Source: Diplonema papillatum (lineage: Eukaryota > Euglenozoa > Diplonemea > Diplonemida > Diplonemidae). Taken from it: a stretch of 64,000 nt of DNA. Positions 1 through 10,251 of this stretch are shown piece after piece (positions within the stretch are counted from its first letter, which is position 1; each line of letters begins with the position of its first letter). The stretch covers positions 124,001 through 188,000 of the forward strand of contig JAPJBO010000269.1 of assembly GCA_030068145.1 (NCBI GenBank). Direction: 5' to 3'. The position numbers were made by a program, and so were the translations under genes. The notes under the pieces were generated by a model. That model was given only the letters and a program-made list of their open reading frames with translations, was not told where the DNA came from and did no database searches.

Positions 1-612
1 GAAGCGGACTGTGCCAGGCCTTATGCTGGTGACAATCCGGTACACAGAAAGGACAACGAGGCATTTCGCGCGAGACCGAAGGCAGTAAGACATAAAAAGA
101 ACGGCCACAAACGAAGCGGTGAAATCCATAACGAAAAGGAAGTGCATTGTCCTTGCCTGAAAAACAACAAAGGTACTGAGTAGCAGTAGTATGTGTCGTC
201 TGCTGAAGCAGCCGGAGACAGCAGGCGCAGGGGGCAGATCTTGCTTTACTTTTCTCTTCTTCATGGAGACCCGCCCCCGGCATCCCGACTGTCCAATCAC
301 TGTCAAGGTTTGCGCCTATTGTGATGAGGTGGTTGACCAGGCCTCCACGAAGCCTTCATACACAACACGGCTACAACACGAGGATGCAGCCCAGGTGTGC
401 ACTCAGCCATCAGGCCACGGGCTGCTAAGCACCCCCCGACCGGTCGATTTGCCACTTTTGTGGCCCTCTATTCGCCGGGCGGCGCTGTCAGCACTTGTTT
501 CGGGTCGCATCAAGTACATGATGCTGGCGGTTGGGGATCGGCGACCGCGACTCAATTAAGGTGTGGTCAACAGCGTCGCCACGTGAAGGCCCCCCCATGA
601 CAAAGGTTTTCG
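1..612. other. No gene recognised
   Basis: Both strands were read. The open frames here are short, carry no recognisable domain and have no splice-supported continuation. No repeat family seen elsewhere in the window is obvious before base 613. Confidence 0.5.
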
Positions 613-735
613 TTGAACGCAGTGCCTGATCGTTTTTTACGTGAAGCTGGATTCAGGACGCAAGTGAAAACGCCACGGTTTGCGGCGACGAACTTCTCAT
701 TTCCTCCAACATTTCATGTTTGGTTAAAAAAAAAG
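613..735 (+). repeat. Dispersed repeat family C, copy 1
   Basis: About 120 bp, ending in a run of A after CATGTTTGGTT. It is nearly identical to 8175-8281 (same order of blocks: GCCTGATCGTTTTTTACGT, AAACGCCACGGTTTGCGGCG, CTCATTTCCTCCAACATTTC). The A-rich end suggests a retroposed or terminal segment of a mobile element. No coding content is seen. Confidence 0.7.
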
Positions 736-1185
736 AAGAAGAAAACGGGGGTCGTATTTTTCTCCTCGTCGTGCGCTTTGTGCTGCGTTCGGCCCGCCGC
801 GGGAAAAGGAACAATAACCGCAGTACCGGGGATTCCGGTCGGCAGATCCTGCTGTTGCTTACCGGAGGGTTGAGGCCGGAGAGGAGGCGGAGGCAAAGAC
901 ATGCAACACTGGCCCCCATATGCTCTAATTTATTTTTTGCCTGACCCTACGCATTGATTTTCAGTAGGTATTTAGCTCCAAGACAAAAGAGCTGCGTAAG
1001 CCCTACACGGAAAGCAAGGGCGGTATGATGTGTCGGGTGGGTAAGCAAGGGCGGTGAGTGTATGTGGGGGAGTGAGAAAGTCCTGCACCCACAGGATCTA
1101 CTCGGCTGTCGTTTCTTCAACACAAAATTGTCATAATAAGAAATACTTGTACACGACTAACAGAAATACTCGACGTCAGCTGGTT
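736..1185. other. No gene recognised
   Basis: A-rich start followed by unique sequence with only short frames. I see nothing that supports a gene. Confidence 0.4.
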
Positions 1186-1300
1186 TGACTCCGAATGGAA
1201 GGGAGGAAATACCAGAGGTAGAGGGGCAAAATACAATACAAACACAATCTGATGTGTTCTTCGCTTACACCACCGTGTGTTGTTTTCTCACTCAGAACTT
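1186..1300 (+). repeat. Dispersed repeat family D, copy 1
   Basis: Matches 15775-15878 over about 105 bp with small indels. Shared blocks include GGTAGAGGGGCAAA and GTTCTTCGCTTACACCACCG. It lies outside the channel gene, while the second copy is inside its S6-C-linker intron. Confidence 0.6.
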
Positions 1301-1522
1301 TGACCGTGTTGTTGTGTGTGTATGTGATTTGTCGTGTAGGGGTAGACCCGCATGACCTCACGTCCGTTCAACACGTGGTTTGGTAGTTACAGCACTTGGG
1401 ATCCCTGCCCTTCTTTGTCTGGCAGCAATCGTCGAGCATTTCCTTCCAAGATGGCGCTTATGTAAAAATACTTCGGAGAGTGCCGTCGCCGGTACTCGTT
1501 TTTTTAAAGGCAGAACATCCAC

Positions 1523-1625
1523 AGTCCTGGACGTGGTTTCAGGTGGCGAATAGGCAAATGATCATGATCAGAGGATTCTACTCGGGCGGTTCAGGTTCCT
1601 CACGCAATCTGTGTGGCGAAAAAGA
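1523..1625 (+). mobile_element. Relic of the RT-less YR element, one end only
   Basis: Carries TCCTGGACGTGGTTTCAGGT and CAAATGATCATGATCAGA, followed by a diverged form of the element end. This matches the right-hand end of the element at 32579-35213. The left-hand end is missing, so it is a truncated, older copy. Confidence 0.6.
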
Positions 1626-1892
1626 ATACTGCTGGTCGTATTTGACATCCAATCATCGTCGAATCGAGAGTCTTCTCTGCACCGTACTAGACAGGCTGTT
1701 GTCAGCGAGGAACGTGAGAGTGTGCAGACAGGGTGATTTGGCCTTGTTTTCGCATCCTGCAGCCGTTATTTCAGCCTAAACGAGCGTCTGACCACTTTTC
1801 CCGCCGTTTTGGGGCATTTTACGGGCACCTGAGTGGTAGGTTTCGAGTTTTGGATTTCTGGTGACACCCCCCTTGGGTTTATGATGATTTTC

Positions 1893-1998
1893 CTTAAGGA
1901 ATTGGAAAACTGTTGTAGCACACGAGTGTGTGCGCCTGGTTTGCCAGGCAGCTGTTCGTAGCTCGTCACAGCCAGGGCCCACCCATGCTACGAGAGCA
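1893..1998 (+). repeat. Dispersed repeat, copy 1 of 2
   Basis: About 90 bp shared with 4186-4272. Common blocks are CAGCTGTTCGTAGC (GCGGCTGTTCGTAGC in the other copy), TCACAGCCAGG and GCTACGAGAGCACAGGCGAA. No coding potential seen. Confidence 0.6.
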
Positions 1999-2214
1999 CA
2001 GGCGAATCCGTTTCGAGAAAGACCGCCAGTTTGAGCCGGTCCCCGCCCTTATCTCTTGAAACTGCATCGAAGTGCCTGCCGCTGTTTATCACAGTGAGTC
2101 ACGGTCCACCACGGTCTATCACATCCATCTCTAGTCCCTAGAGCTGCATCGAATTGCCCGGTGCTGTATTCTTCGGTCATCACGGTCTACAAGAGGAGGT
2201 GGACCGGCTCACAG

Positions 2215-2395
2215 TTGCGAAATCTCAACGGGATATAAACGCACTGCGGCCCACACGAAACACAGGAAACTCTGGGTTTCGTGGCGGACGGATGCGTTCA
2301 ACAAGCAAAAGACCCGCTTTGTGGCCGTATTGTTTTCTCCCCCTCTAGCCTCCGTCGAAATAAGCACAAGGCAGTCCCTCGATTACTTTTATTGT
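2215..2395 (+). repeat. Dispersed repeat, copy 1 of 2
   Basis: Matches 3196-3350 over about 145 bp with scattered changes. Common blocks are GCCCACACGAAACACAGG, CCCTCTAGCCTCC and AAGTAAGCACAAGGCAG (AATAAG... here). The two direct copies lie about 1 kb apart. Confidence 0.6.
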
Positions 2396-2450
2396 GTTTC
2401 CGACGATCCCGTGGGACGTATAGATTGGTGTCTGTCGGCTTTTTTTTTTG
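2390..2450 (+). repeat. Short dispersed repeat, copy 1 of 2
   Basis: TGTTTCCGACGATCCCGTGG followed by GATTGGTGTCT and a T-run. The same block occurs at 21944-22015, where the T-run is followed by AGCCACATGC, the inverted end of the YR-element family. Confidence 0.55.
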
Positions 2451-2497
2451 TGTATAAGCACCTGGTCAGGGTATTAGTTTGAAGGCTTCCGGGGTTT

Positions 2498-3126
2498 GCA
2501 GATTTAGACCGTTACTATGGGGTGGTTTTGGGCGGTGTTTCGGTGCCGTTTTCGCCGATGTACGGTCTTTTCGGGGGTTTCCGAATGCTTCTGGGTTCCC
2601 TGTGGGGTTGGGTGCCATATGGGGACGCGCTCCAAATACAGTCAAAATCGTAAACAGACAGTCTCGTCAGGCAGCTGAAGGGGGGTGGACCTGGGGACCT
2701 ATTTTCCTATGATTCCTATGAGAATAGGTCTACGGTTTTGGTGTGCACCGCCGTGCTTACAACAACATTTTTAGCAACATCGCGCCGAAGGCGCGACGGA
2801 AAACTTGGATAAAAATAACTCCGCCCCCCCTTTATCATGCGTGGGCAACTCTTAGCTCGTGTGGGATACTCAACTGTCAAACAGGACCTTGGCCCGGTAA
2901 TGAAGCACAGTGGCAGCTGCAACCTGCCGACCCGAAGCTGAACACAATTGAACGGCAGCAGCTGGGTCTCAGCAGCGGAGGCTCAGCAGCCTTCCAGCAC
3001 CTTCAGCACACTGCTACAAACACCACACCCCCCTTTTATTTACTTTGAACACCGTTTTTTGAACTTTTTTTTTTTCCCCCGGCCAAGTCCAGTTTGCAGA
3101 TTTAGACCGTCGGTCTAAATCTGCAA
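2498..3126. mobile_element. Putative 0.63-kb TIR element
   Basis: The left end TTGCAGATTTAGACCG (2498-2513) is repeated inverted at 3111-3126. A further direct copy at 3094-3109 makes a perfect hairpin with the right end. The interior has no recognised protein. This could be a small non-autonomous DNA transposon or chance-assembled inverted copies; no clear target-site duplication is seen. Confidence 0.4.
3094..3126. repeat. 33-bp perfect hairpin
   Basis: Two 16-base arms, TTGCAGATTTAGACCG and its complement, around a single T. It forms the right end of the putative TIR element at 2498-3126. Confidence 0.75.
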
Positions 3127-3195
3127 CGGAAACTGATCCCCTGAAGCACCTGCTTTGTAGGAAATACTTGAGGAGGCTGCCAGCTGCAAAAGATC

Positions 3196-3350
3196 AAAGG
3201 AGGTAAATGTGCTAGCCCACACGAAACACAGGTGATTCTGGGTTCAGTGGCGGGCGTAAGCGTTCAACAAAAAAGACCCACACTTTGTTGTTGTATTGTT
3301 TCTCGCCCTCTAGCCTCCTTCGAAGTAAGCACAAGGCAGCCCCTCGAGTA
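3196..3350 (+). repeat. Dispersed repeat, copy 2 of 2
   Basis: Second copy of the repeat at 2215-2395, ending in a CCCTCGAGTATTTTT segment where the first copy reads CCCTCGATTACTTTT. Confidence 0.6.
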
Positions 3351-3695
3351 TTTTTCCCGCTTGATTCGTTTTCCTTTGCGGTGTGCTCCTGTTTTTAGTA
3401 CAACTGTACTATCACAGATATATGCCTTCAAAAGAAACGGTGAACAAATACAGAAAAGAGCCCTGACACGTAGACAAAAAAAAGCTGCTCGGTGTGAGGG
3501 GGAGTGCAGCGGTATCGCATCTCAGGCAGGAGGCAGCCGGATAGGGAGGAGCAGCTACAAAGGCTGACTGAGGGAAGATGATGGCGAGGGACAACCTCTG
3601 TTTGAGTATCGTTCTGTGTTAGACAGAAGATAGCACCCCGGTTTTTTTTTTTTTTTTTTCCGTTTTTTGTGTTGCCGACAATCTTTTTTTTTCTA

Positions 3696-3762
3696 GCGTT
3701 ATTTGTGGATTAGAAGGTCGGTATTTTCAAGTCTCCGGTTGACCGTAGAGGCTTGGGTATGG
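3696..3762 (+). repeat. Intronic-type repeat family E
   Basis: Blocks TAGCGTTATTTGTGGATTAG, AAGGTCGGTATTTT and TCTCCGGTTGACCGTAGAGG. Fuller or partial copies occur at 3907-3940, 7938-8012, 12976-13033, 13637-13712, 14448-14526, 19917-19958 and 38236-38316. Half-copies containing only the TCTCCGGTTGACC part are at 15118-15176 and 15603-15652. Several lie in channel-gene introns. Confidence 0.65.
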
Positions 3763-3906
3763 ATTTCCTTTCGTTAAAGTTCGCTGAAGACTCCGGGTTG
3801 CAAAAGTCTTTTCTTCGACACCCGAAATAAAAATGTGAGTCGGGCGCGGGAGTGCATTTTCTCCTCACGTGATCAGCAACTGGCGGCCTCTTCGGGTACT
3901 ACTTTC

Positions 3907-3940
3907 TAGCGTTATTTGTGGATTAGAAGGTCGGTTCTTT
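3907..3940 (+). repeat. Family E repeat, 5' half
   Basis: Contains TAGCGTTATTTGTGGATTAG and AAGGTCGGT only; the TCTCCGG half is absent. Confidence 0.55.
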
Positions 3941-4185
3941 TCCTTCAAAAAAGCGGGCTAACTTCTGGTGAAGCAAAGTTCGGTCGTTGCTGAGTTCTGG
4001 TGAGGCTAAGTTCGGCATGTGGTGGCAAGTCGGCGCCAGTATGCCCGGGGGGATTGCAAGAACGTGCTTGGAATGGGTATGTGCTCAACACCGCACTGGT
4101 CCCGTCTGCGCCGTGTTTCGGTCCTTTAAGCCACGGACACATAAGGCGGACCATCATCAGCGCAGAACCTGAGTGTCTGTAGACA

Positions 4186-4272
4186 GGACAGCGGTGTGAG
4201 TCTGGTTTGTCAGGCGGCTGTTCGTAGCGTCACAGCCAGGACCACCCGTGCTACGAGAGCACAGGCGAATGT
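4186..4272 (+). repeat. Dispersed repeat, copy 2 of 2
   Basis: Second copy of the block at 1893-1998. It ends near GTCAGTATGCCCGGGGGG, a string also present at 4037-4054, so this locus contains a local duplication too. Confidence 0.55.
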
Positions 4273-4394
4273 CAGTATGCCCGGGGGGAGGGGCCCCACA
4301 AACCCGAAATAGTATTCTCCGCCTTGGTGTGCGTCTCGTGCTGCGATTAGCTCCAGTCCCAGTGAAAACTCTGTTCCCGGGGTGCTACCGAAAA

Positions 4395-4540
4395 ACTGGC
4401 GACCCCCTCGATGGAAACAGGGAGAGAGAGAGAGACGAGTTAGAGTGCAGGGACCATCTCTCCGGGGAGTTTCCGGTCTCCTCACTTCTCTTCGCACTGC
4501 TACGGCGGGCGTAAGTCGCTCCGGAGGCGCGCTGCAGGTT
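4395..4540 (+). repeat. Dispersed repeat, copy 1 of 2
   Basis: A GA-rich run, then AGTGCAGGGACCATCTCTC, TTTCCGGTCTCCTCACTTCT and GGAGGCGCGCT. The same blocks, interrupted by an insertion, occur at 41010-41225. The overlapping 141- and 195-residue minus-strand frames look like non-coding shadows. Confidence 0.55.
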
Positions 4541-4949
4541 GCGGCTCTGCCACAGTGAGTGGCGGCACCGGAGTTGGTGCTGCAGCGGGCGCTCTGGCCG
4601 GCGGGTGAGCTCGTCTCGCGGGGGATCGCCGCCTTGTAACGCTGCGGGCCCTCTTCTTCCTCACGACTGCGCGGCCTACGGCGGCGGCTAACACCTTGAT
4701 GGGAAACTTCAGCTTCCATTGAGCGAAGGCTACGTCCTGAGGGTACACGGGTTTGGCGGCATTCCAGCTGAAAAACATGCAAATGCGTTTTTCGCAAAAC
4801 CTAATTTTGGGATTTAGCCCGCCAGATATCGAGTTTCGGAGCCCACCGACGGTCTGAATGAAAAAGTCGGATTCAACGAGTAGCCGGGAAGAGTCGGCTG
4901 GATTCATATCGTTCGAATAAAACAAAACTACGCAGTTCTTTCCATTTTA

Positions 4950-5258
4950 CCTGAGCTTTTCCAATGAATGACTATCGGCCCGTCCTTTCGAACTTGCCAC
5001 CCAGGGTCACATGCTGCAAGGCCGTTGCGAGCTGTTGAGTGAACCTGGACCAAAGAAAATGGCCTGGGGTTGACCATTCAGATGGTCGTTTCCATATTTG
5101 ATCCTCAAAACCCGGAGTAGTTCTGAGAGTTCCTGCAGGAAAGGTAAAAAATAAAAAACGGACCCCACCCTGAGTTCTGCCGGGTTTCTGCCGGGTTCTT
5201 GCCGGGTTCTTGGCGACTTCTTATCGACTTTCTACCGGGGTCTGGATCACACCATTAA
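4950..5258. other. No gene recognised
   Basis: Unique sequence with a short imperfect repeat of CTGCCGGGTT/CTTGCCGGGTT around 5175-5215. Nothing else is seen. Confidence 0.4.
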
Positions 5259-5259
5259 A

Positions 5260-5545
5260 TGTGAAAACCTTCGTTGGCCTCTCAACCCGAGAAGGAATGG
5301 TCAAAACGAAGTTCTTAGCGGTTCTCTTTTGAGCTTCGTCTAAGGCCTCGGTGCACGGGATCAATAGGGACTGCCGGGGTCGTACGCACTCTTACGTCAG
5401 AGGTGAAATTCTTAGATCGTAGGAAGACGAACTTCTGCGAAAGCATTCGACAAGAACGCCTTCATTAATTAAGAACGAGAGCGTGGGGATCCAGGATGAT
5501 CAGATACCGTCGTAGTCCGCTGCTGTAGACGATGCCGTCTCAGGA
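5260..5545 (+). rRNA. 18S rRNA fragment, divergent
   Basis: Contains conserved small-subunit rRNA strings: GTCAGAGGTGAAATTCTTAG, AAGACGAAC, CTGCGAAAGCATT, ATTAATTAAGAACGA and GATCAGATACCGTCGTAGTC, ending near GATGCCG. These are in the correct order for the region after V4 (roughly E. coli 680-800). Only about 250-290 bp of the gene is present, with neither the 5' nor the 3' portion nearby. Sequence around the conserved strings is unlike any 18S I can recall, so this is either a divergent lineage or a decayed pseudogene copy. The match is certain from CGGGATCAATAGGGACTGC onward (about 5357) and less so before it. Confidence 0.8.
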
Positions 5546-5589
5546 TCCAAGGCGATTCGTAGTCACGAATGAGAGCAGATGCAGAGTAT

Positions 5590-5850
5590 CATGCAGGGTC
5601 AAAACCTTGTGTCTTTTTGGTAAATGGCCACCATTTCTTGTCCGGAAAAAAATTGGGTTTTAAAAAATTTTTAAAAAAATTTAAAAATTTAAACTTTTTT
5701 AAATTTTTAAATTTTGGAACAAACACTGCGGAAATTTTTGATGAAATTGAGCAAATTGTTTTTTTTTTTCAAAAAAAAAAAAAAAAAAAAATGGGGGCCA
5801 TCGGCCCCGCGGCAGCGTTTAAAAAAGACACAAGGTTTTGACCCTGCATG
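5590..5850. mobile_element. MITE family M, copy 1
   Basis: A 261-bp element with terminal inverted repeats starting CATGCAGGGTCAAAACCTTG and continuing to TGTCTTTTT. The right end reads AAAGACACAAGGTTTTGACC then CTGCATG. It is flanked by GTAT on both sides (5586-5589 and 5851-5854), a 4-bp target-site duplication. The interior is A/T-rich with long homopolymers and the block GGCCCCGCGGCAGCGTTT. No ORF of its own; the second copy is at 10252-10464. Confidence 0.85.
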
Positions 5851-5879
5851 GTATCTAGCTACAGATTCTTGGCATAGAA

Positions 5880-7386
5880 GAATGAGAGCAGATGCAGAGT
5901 ATCCAGCTACCAAACTACGAAACTCGATTACGTTCTACAAGGGTCGACAGGCCGATGCAGATTATCGCCACAGATTTGGTTGCAGTATTCTCCAAAAACT
6001 TGAAGGCTCGACAACACTCGATCGAGGCAGGAGGTGAATTGGCCCATCGGATGCTTGGCGGCGTTGCTTTTATTGCTTGCTTATTTTATTTTATTTTTGC
6101 TTTTTGTTGACCTTTCGGTGCTCTCTTCTCTTGTTCCTGCCCTCCCCCAAGTAATGTTTTCCTTTTTGTTTTTGCTCCCTTTTGCGGGTAGAAATTCAAC
6201 CAGGTGAACCATTCTGATGCTCTATCATCAGGCTCCGCCGCTTGATCACTCTAACACACATTTCACAAGGGAGGTCAAGATCCACGATGAGGTCCAGCAC
6301 CAGAAGGGTCTAAGAGGGTGCGTCGGAGTCGCACCTAAAAATCGGATGTGATGCAACCAAAGCGCGTGTAACTCCACATCCGCACCCGAAAAAGCGGGTG
6401 CGACGCCCATTTTTTTCCAACTCCAGCTTTTTAGAGTCATAGTTCGGTTGAGAATCCGGGATTTTAGAGTCTCCGGGTACCCTTCGTCGAATGAGTTCAA
6501 CTCCAGCATAGTGCGTTGCTCAGGGTAGTCGAAGGCCTGACAAACGCACTCATGCAACAAGGCCGGGGAGAACCGGGGGCAGTGAAGTAACGAAGCCCGC
6601 GAATGGTGGGAGGTGACCCCTCCGAACAGCCTCCCTGTCCCTGGTCCACGCCTGATGCCGCAACCCTTAACCCGGGCGGCGGCGTTTTGGCATGAGCCAG
6701 GAACCTCAAGGGGAGCGGCGCGAGAGGCATCATCCACGCTTCAAAGGCCCACACACACCAATGCAACAAATTTAAGACTCCTGCTGCTGAGGCTCGACTC
6801 CACCGTGCTGAGTGGCGACACCACCACTCCACCTCCCTTGCGACTTACGGAGATCGTTACAGGGCTTTCGACGCAAACGCTCGATGGTGACTGATGTAGA
6901 AACTCCAAGCAGTGATTCTCGTGCCTAACACGACAACGACCAGCGATGGGGGAGGATCGACGATGCTTTCTTTTATTTGCTTGAAACTCAAAGGAAGGGG
7001 GAGTCCCCTGTTGTAGGCTCGGGTGGTTTGTTCATCCTGCCATGCGCCTTGCTCCAGTCCCTACATACCGTACATGGATTACTGTTGAACCGGGTAAACC
7101 CTGGGACGCTGGGTGCCCCCGGTTTTATCCGGTTCGGCATTTTTTCGGGGTTTGCGACTTTGCATACGTTGCAGAACATCACGACCCTGATGCTTGCCCG
7201 CGCCTTGGGGTGCTCAATACTCAGCTCGACCCCTAGACGCCGCTGTCACAGGAGGCTGCAGGACCACCACTGGTGCAGTCACGCAGGAGACTAGACCCCC
7301 GGGTGTCCCAGGTTTTACCCGGTCTGTCATTTACCCGTTTCAGCTTTGGTCCAGTTCAACATTATTCCAACTAAACGGTATACTGA
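5880..7386. other. No gene recognised; short direct repeat at the start
   Basis: AATGAGAGCAGATGCAGAGT occurs at 5568-5587 and again at 5881-5900, so the target of the MITE is part of a duplicated segment. Beyond that the region holds short frames (up to 163 codons, minus strand near 6.25-6.74 kb) without a recognisable domain or paired frames, so I call no gene. Confidence 0.4.
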
Positions 7387-7590
7387 AGTAGTAGTTTGAG
7401 TAGTTTGATCGTGACTAGTAGTAGGAAGTGGCAGCTAGCTTCTAGCGGTCTTGGCTTGGGTCTTCGGTCCCATCGCTCAGGTCTTGGCTTGGCCATCGAC
7501 TGCACGTAGTTCGCCATCCGAGGTGAGCATCCCATCATCGGAAAGGGAAAGAGAGAAGGCATGACTCACTAGCGAATGGGATAAAGTGTG
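7387..7590 (+). repeat. Direct repeat, copy 1 of 2 (about 190 bp)
   Basis: Shares GTAGTAGTTTGA, GGTCTTGGCTTGGGTCTT, GGCCATCGACTGCACGTAGT and GAAAGAGAGAAGGCATGA with 7702-7900. The copies are about 315 bp apart and diverged by small indels. Confidence 0.75.
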
Positions 7591-7701
7591 CTTGATTGAC
7601 CATGCATCAATGGAATCACATCAGTATTAGAAGGCCCACCTCAGCCCACCCAAATTCTCCTGTTGTACGTTTGGGCGGTGCTCATCGTTCCTACCGTGTA
7701 C

Positions 7702-7900
7702 TATAGTAGTAGTTTGAACTTGACGAGTAGTAGGAATTGGAAGCTAGCCTCTGGCGGTCTTGGCTTGGGTCTTGGGTCCCGTCGCACTCAGGTTAGTTTG
7801 GCCATCGACTGCACGTAGTTCGTCACCATTCGAAGTGATCATCCATCATCGGAAGGGGCAGGAAAGAGAGAAGGCATGAAGTTTGCCCTTCGGAATGGGT
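7702..7900 (+). repeat. Direct repeat, copy 2 of 2
   Basis: Second copy of the 7387-7590 block. It is followed directly by a family E repeat at 7938-8012. Confidence 0.75.
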
Positions 7901-7937
7901 TGCCGCCGTGTGCACCGACGGCCAGCGCGTGTATGCA

Positions 7938-8012
7938 TGTCTAGCGTTTATTGTGGTGAGGTTCAGTGTTTTAGGGTCTCCGGTTGACCATTGAGGCTGG
8001 GAGTCGGGTAGT
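7938..8012 (+). repeat. Family E repeat
   Basis: TAGCGTTTATTGTGGTGAGG, TCGGTGTTTTAGGGTCTCCG and GTTGACCATTGAGGCTG. This is the same subtype as the copies at 14448-14526 and 38236-38316. Confidence 0.65.
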
Positions 8013-8123
8013 GTGAGGGATGTAGGCATGATTACACACTTCAAGTACAGCTAGCCAAGTTTATAATTGTTGCGACCGAAAATAAGAGCTCGTCACTCGC
8101 ACAACCGCGGCTGATACAAAACT

Positions 8124-8152
8124 GATATGATGATGATGATGATGATGATGGT
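8124..8152 (+). repeat. (GAT)n microsatellite
   Basis: About nine GAT/ATG triplets in a row. Confidence 0.85.
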
Positions 8153-8174
8153 GGGAAGAGAGAGTTGTTTTTGT

Positions 8175-8281
8175 TGAACGCCTGATCGTTTTTTTACGTA
8201 AAGCTGGATTTAGGACGCAAGTGAAAACGCCACGGTTTGCGGCGACGAGCTTCTCATTTCCTCCAACATTTCATGTTTGGT
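8175..8281 (+). repeat. Dispersed repeat family C, copy 2
   Basis: Matches 613-735. It ends at CATTTCATGTTTGGT, immediately before a deletion derivative of the RT-less YR element. Confidence 0.7.
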
Positions 8282-8282
8282 A

Positions 8283-8545
8283 ACACCAAAGCCGTACACC
8301 GCGAGAGTAGGAGAAAGTAGAAAAGGGAAACTAGAGTTTTCGTTGACCGCACCTCCCGTCCCCGTCACCTTCTTTACGAGGGCGACCGCATCAGTTCGTT
8401 CGAACGACATAATGTTTTTCGTTGACCGCACTACCCTGAGCCCAAAAATCCTGGACGTGGTTTCAGGTGGAAAATTCGGCAAATGATCATGATCAGAAGG
8501 TCCTACTTTTTCCTCACACATTGCATGTGGCTAAAAAAAAAAAAA
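8283..8545 (-). mobile_element. 263-bp deletion derivative of the RT-less YR element
   Basis: Both ends of the 32579-35213 element are present: CCGTACACCGCGAGAGTAGG at the left and CATTGCATGTGGCTAAAAA at the right. About 2.4 kb is missing between GACCGCACCTCCCGTCCC and CGTCACCTTCTTTACGAGGG. It retains the first codons of the element's gag-like gene on the minus strand (MSFERTDAVALVKKVTG) but no recombinase. The copy is therefore internally deleted and non-autonomous. Confidence 0.8.
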
Positions 8546-9421
8546 GAAACTCGCTTTGAATTAAGTCTTGGGCCCCCCACGCTTTCTTTTTCAGCTTTTG
8601 CTCCAGCCAACGACAGCACGTGCCAGACCTTCCGAAGGCAGCTGATTCCTTTCCGGGGTTTCTTTGGGTGGAAGTTGCTTGAGTCAGCTATTTAATTCTT
8701 CCTTTTTTGCTTCCTGTTCTACTTCGGTTCTTCCTTTTTCGTTTTTTGCTTGTCAACTGAGGACGTATTATGTAGCCAGGCTTCTCTCTGGTTCAGAACG
8801 GACACTAAGCCCACCATTTCTGGTCCTACGTATCCTAACTAGGCTAGCGCGGCCCTGTTAGTCACTTGTCAGTGCTGAGAGCAAAGTGGTGCTGTACAAA
8901 GTACAGCGCTGCCAGGCCTTCGTGTATAGTGTCTCCACGTGGCTGCTTGGAAGCTGACGGAGATTCACCAGAGTATCGTTTCGGCGTTTGCGAGATGCAT
9001 GGGTTCGCAACGATGAGGGAAGATGGTTTGGGTTAGAATGCAAAGAAATGCGGACACACTTCTTTACCGTGTTCACGTTCAGGTCCACCAAAACTCGCTG
9101 CGTGACTACGGCTTTGTAACCTTCACACTGCGTTGCAGAGCAACCCGCGAGCTTGTTGTTCAGTTGCACTCGCGCACAAGGCGCTTCGGTCGTTTCAGGT
9201 TAGAAATTCTGTTCAACCGGAAAGAAGGAAAAGTCAATCCCAATGACACTGCGTGACAGGGATTGGCATGTTTTGTTAGCGTCTAGTCAACCTCTACGAC
9301 CGCCTCGGAGCCTTCTTCCAAAGAAGAAGCGTACGTAAGTATAAAGGTTTTCCATCGCAGATGAGCGGTCCACGTAAGCTCATCCTTCCGTTCTAGAGAG
9401 TTGACCCCGATAACAAAACCG
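8546..9421. other. No gene recognised; 3' flank of the channel gene
   Basis: Short frames only (up to 103 codons). This should contain the 3' UTR and transcription end of the minus-strand channel gene, but I see no decisive polyadenylation signal. Confidence 0.4.
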
Positions 9422-9939
9422 TCAGTCCTGCGTGTCGTAGAACGACTGTATTTCCAAGATGTCGCTTTCGTGGTCCGGGGGCGCCAACGGGTTGCTGGGG
9501 GACGAGTGCTGCAGGCGGCGGGACTGGGCGGTGAACCGGCGGTGCCGCTTGGTTCCCTGCGCGGAGCGGGGGGCCAGGGTCGACAAGCCCTCCTGGTACG
9601 AGAACCGATCGGTCTCCGACGACAGCGCGGCGGAGGTGGGCCGCTCTGTGGTAGACGCGCCGTCGTACTCGACGGTGTGCATCCCGACGAGCATGTTCGT
9701 GCTCGAGCTCGAGCGGGCCGCGGGGCCGTGGTCGTCATGCACCGTCTGCACCAGCTGCATCTCGCGAGACTCAACCGTGTCGACGAAGTGGTTGTAAGCA
9801 CGCGGAAACTTCCGCCCCGTCACGGTGTCGAACTCGCGCACGTTGTCGAGCATGTACACCTCGCAGTCCGTCAGCGCCACAACGGAAGCGTTGCGCTGGT
9901 GCTCCGGCTTCAGAAGGCCCATCTCACCAAAGAACTCAC
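9422..9939 (-). CDS. Ankyrin/cyclic-nucleotide-type channel gene, last exon (CNBD C-terminal part and tail)
   Basis: The minus strand reads from an acceptor ending CGCGCAG at 9940 into EFFGEMGLLKPEHQRNASVV, the phosphate-binding-cassette part of a cyclic-nucleotide-binding domain (FGE...L, then RNASV). ALTDCEVYML follows, then a serine/threonine-rich tail to a stop at 9422-9424. The first two bases complete the glycine codon begun at the end of the exon at 14563-15067, giving VGKG-EFFGEMGLL. That phase match is strong evidence that the two exons join. The product is expected to be a membrane channel subunit whose C-terminal domain senses a cyclic nucleotide or acts as a degenerate version. 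The arginine of the cassette is present (QRNAS). The intron upstream is 4.6 kb and carries a pogo-like transposon. Confidence 0.82.
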
Positions 9940-10251
9940 CTGCGCGATGTGTGTATGAATGCGTGTTACGGACCCGTATTACAGTCTAGCTCGTAATTAG
10001 TGCGGCTTTAATTCGAGTACATTTTAATTATGTCGTTTTTAATTTTGTCGGGCCCATTTTTCCTGCATTTTGGACTTAATTACATTTTTCCTGGGTGGGC
10101 CTGAGCGAGGCTACTTCCAGACGGTGTGGTACAGTACTCCGCGTCCTGCCGACTCGCTCCAAGGCAGATGTTGCACCACGAACAAGGGAAAACGCGTCGA
10201 AGAAATAAATCTGATATTGATGAAAGAAAAAGGAAGCAAGGCAACAAGTAA

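Noticed and set aside
4210-4925. 195- and 141-codon minus frames as a gene
   Set aside because: They overlap each other in different frames, cover a dispersed repeat (4395-4540) and show no domain or splice-supported extension.
6246-6832. 163- and 111-codon minus frames
   Set aside because: Overlapping frames with low-complexity composition and no domain; no conserved partner elsewhere in the window.
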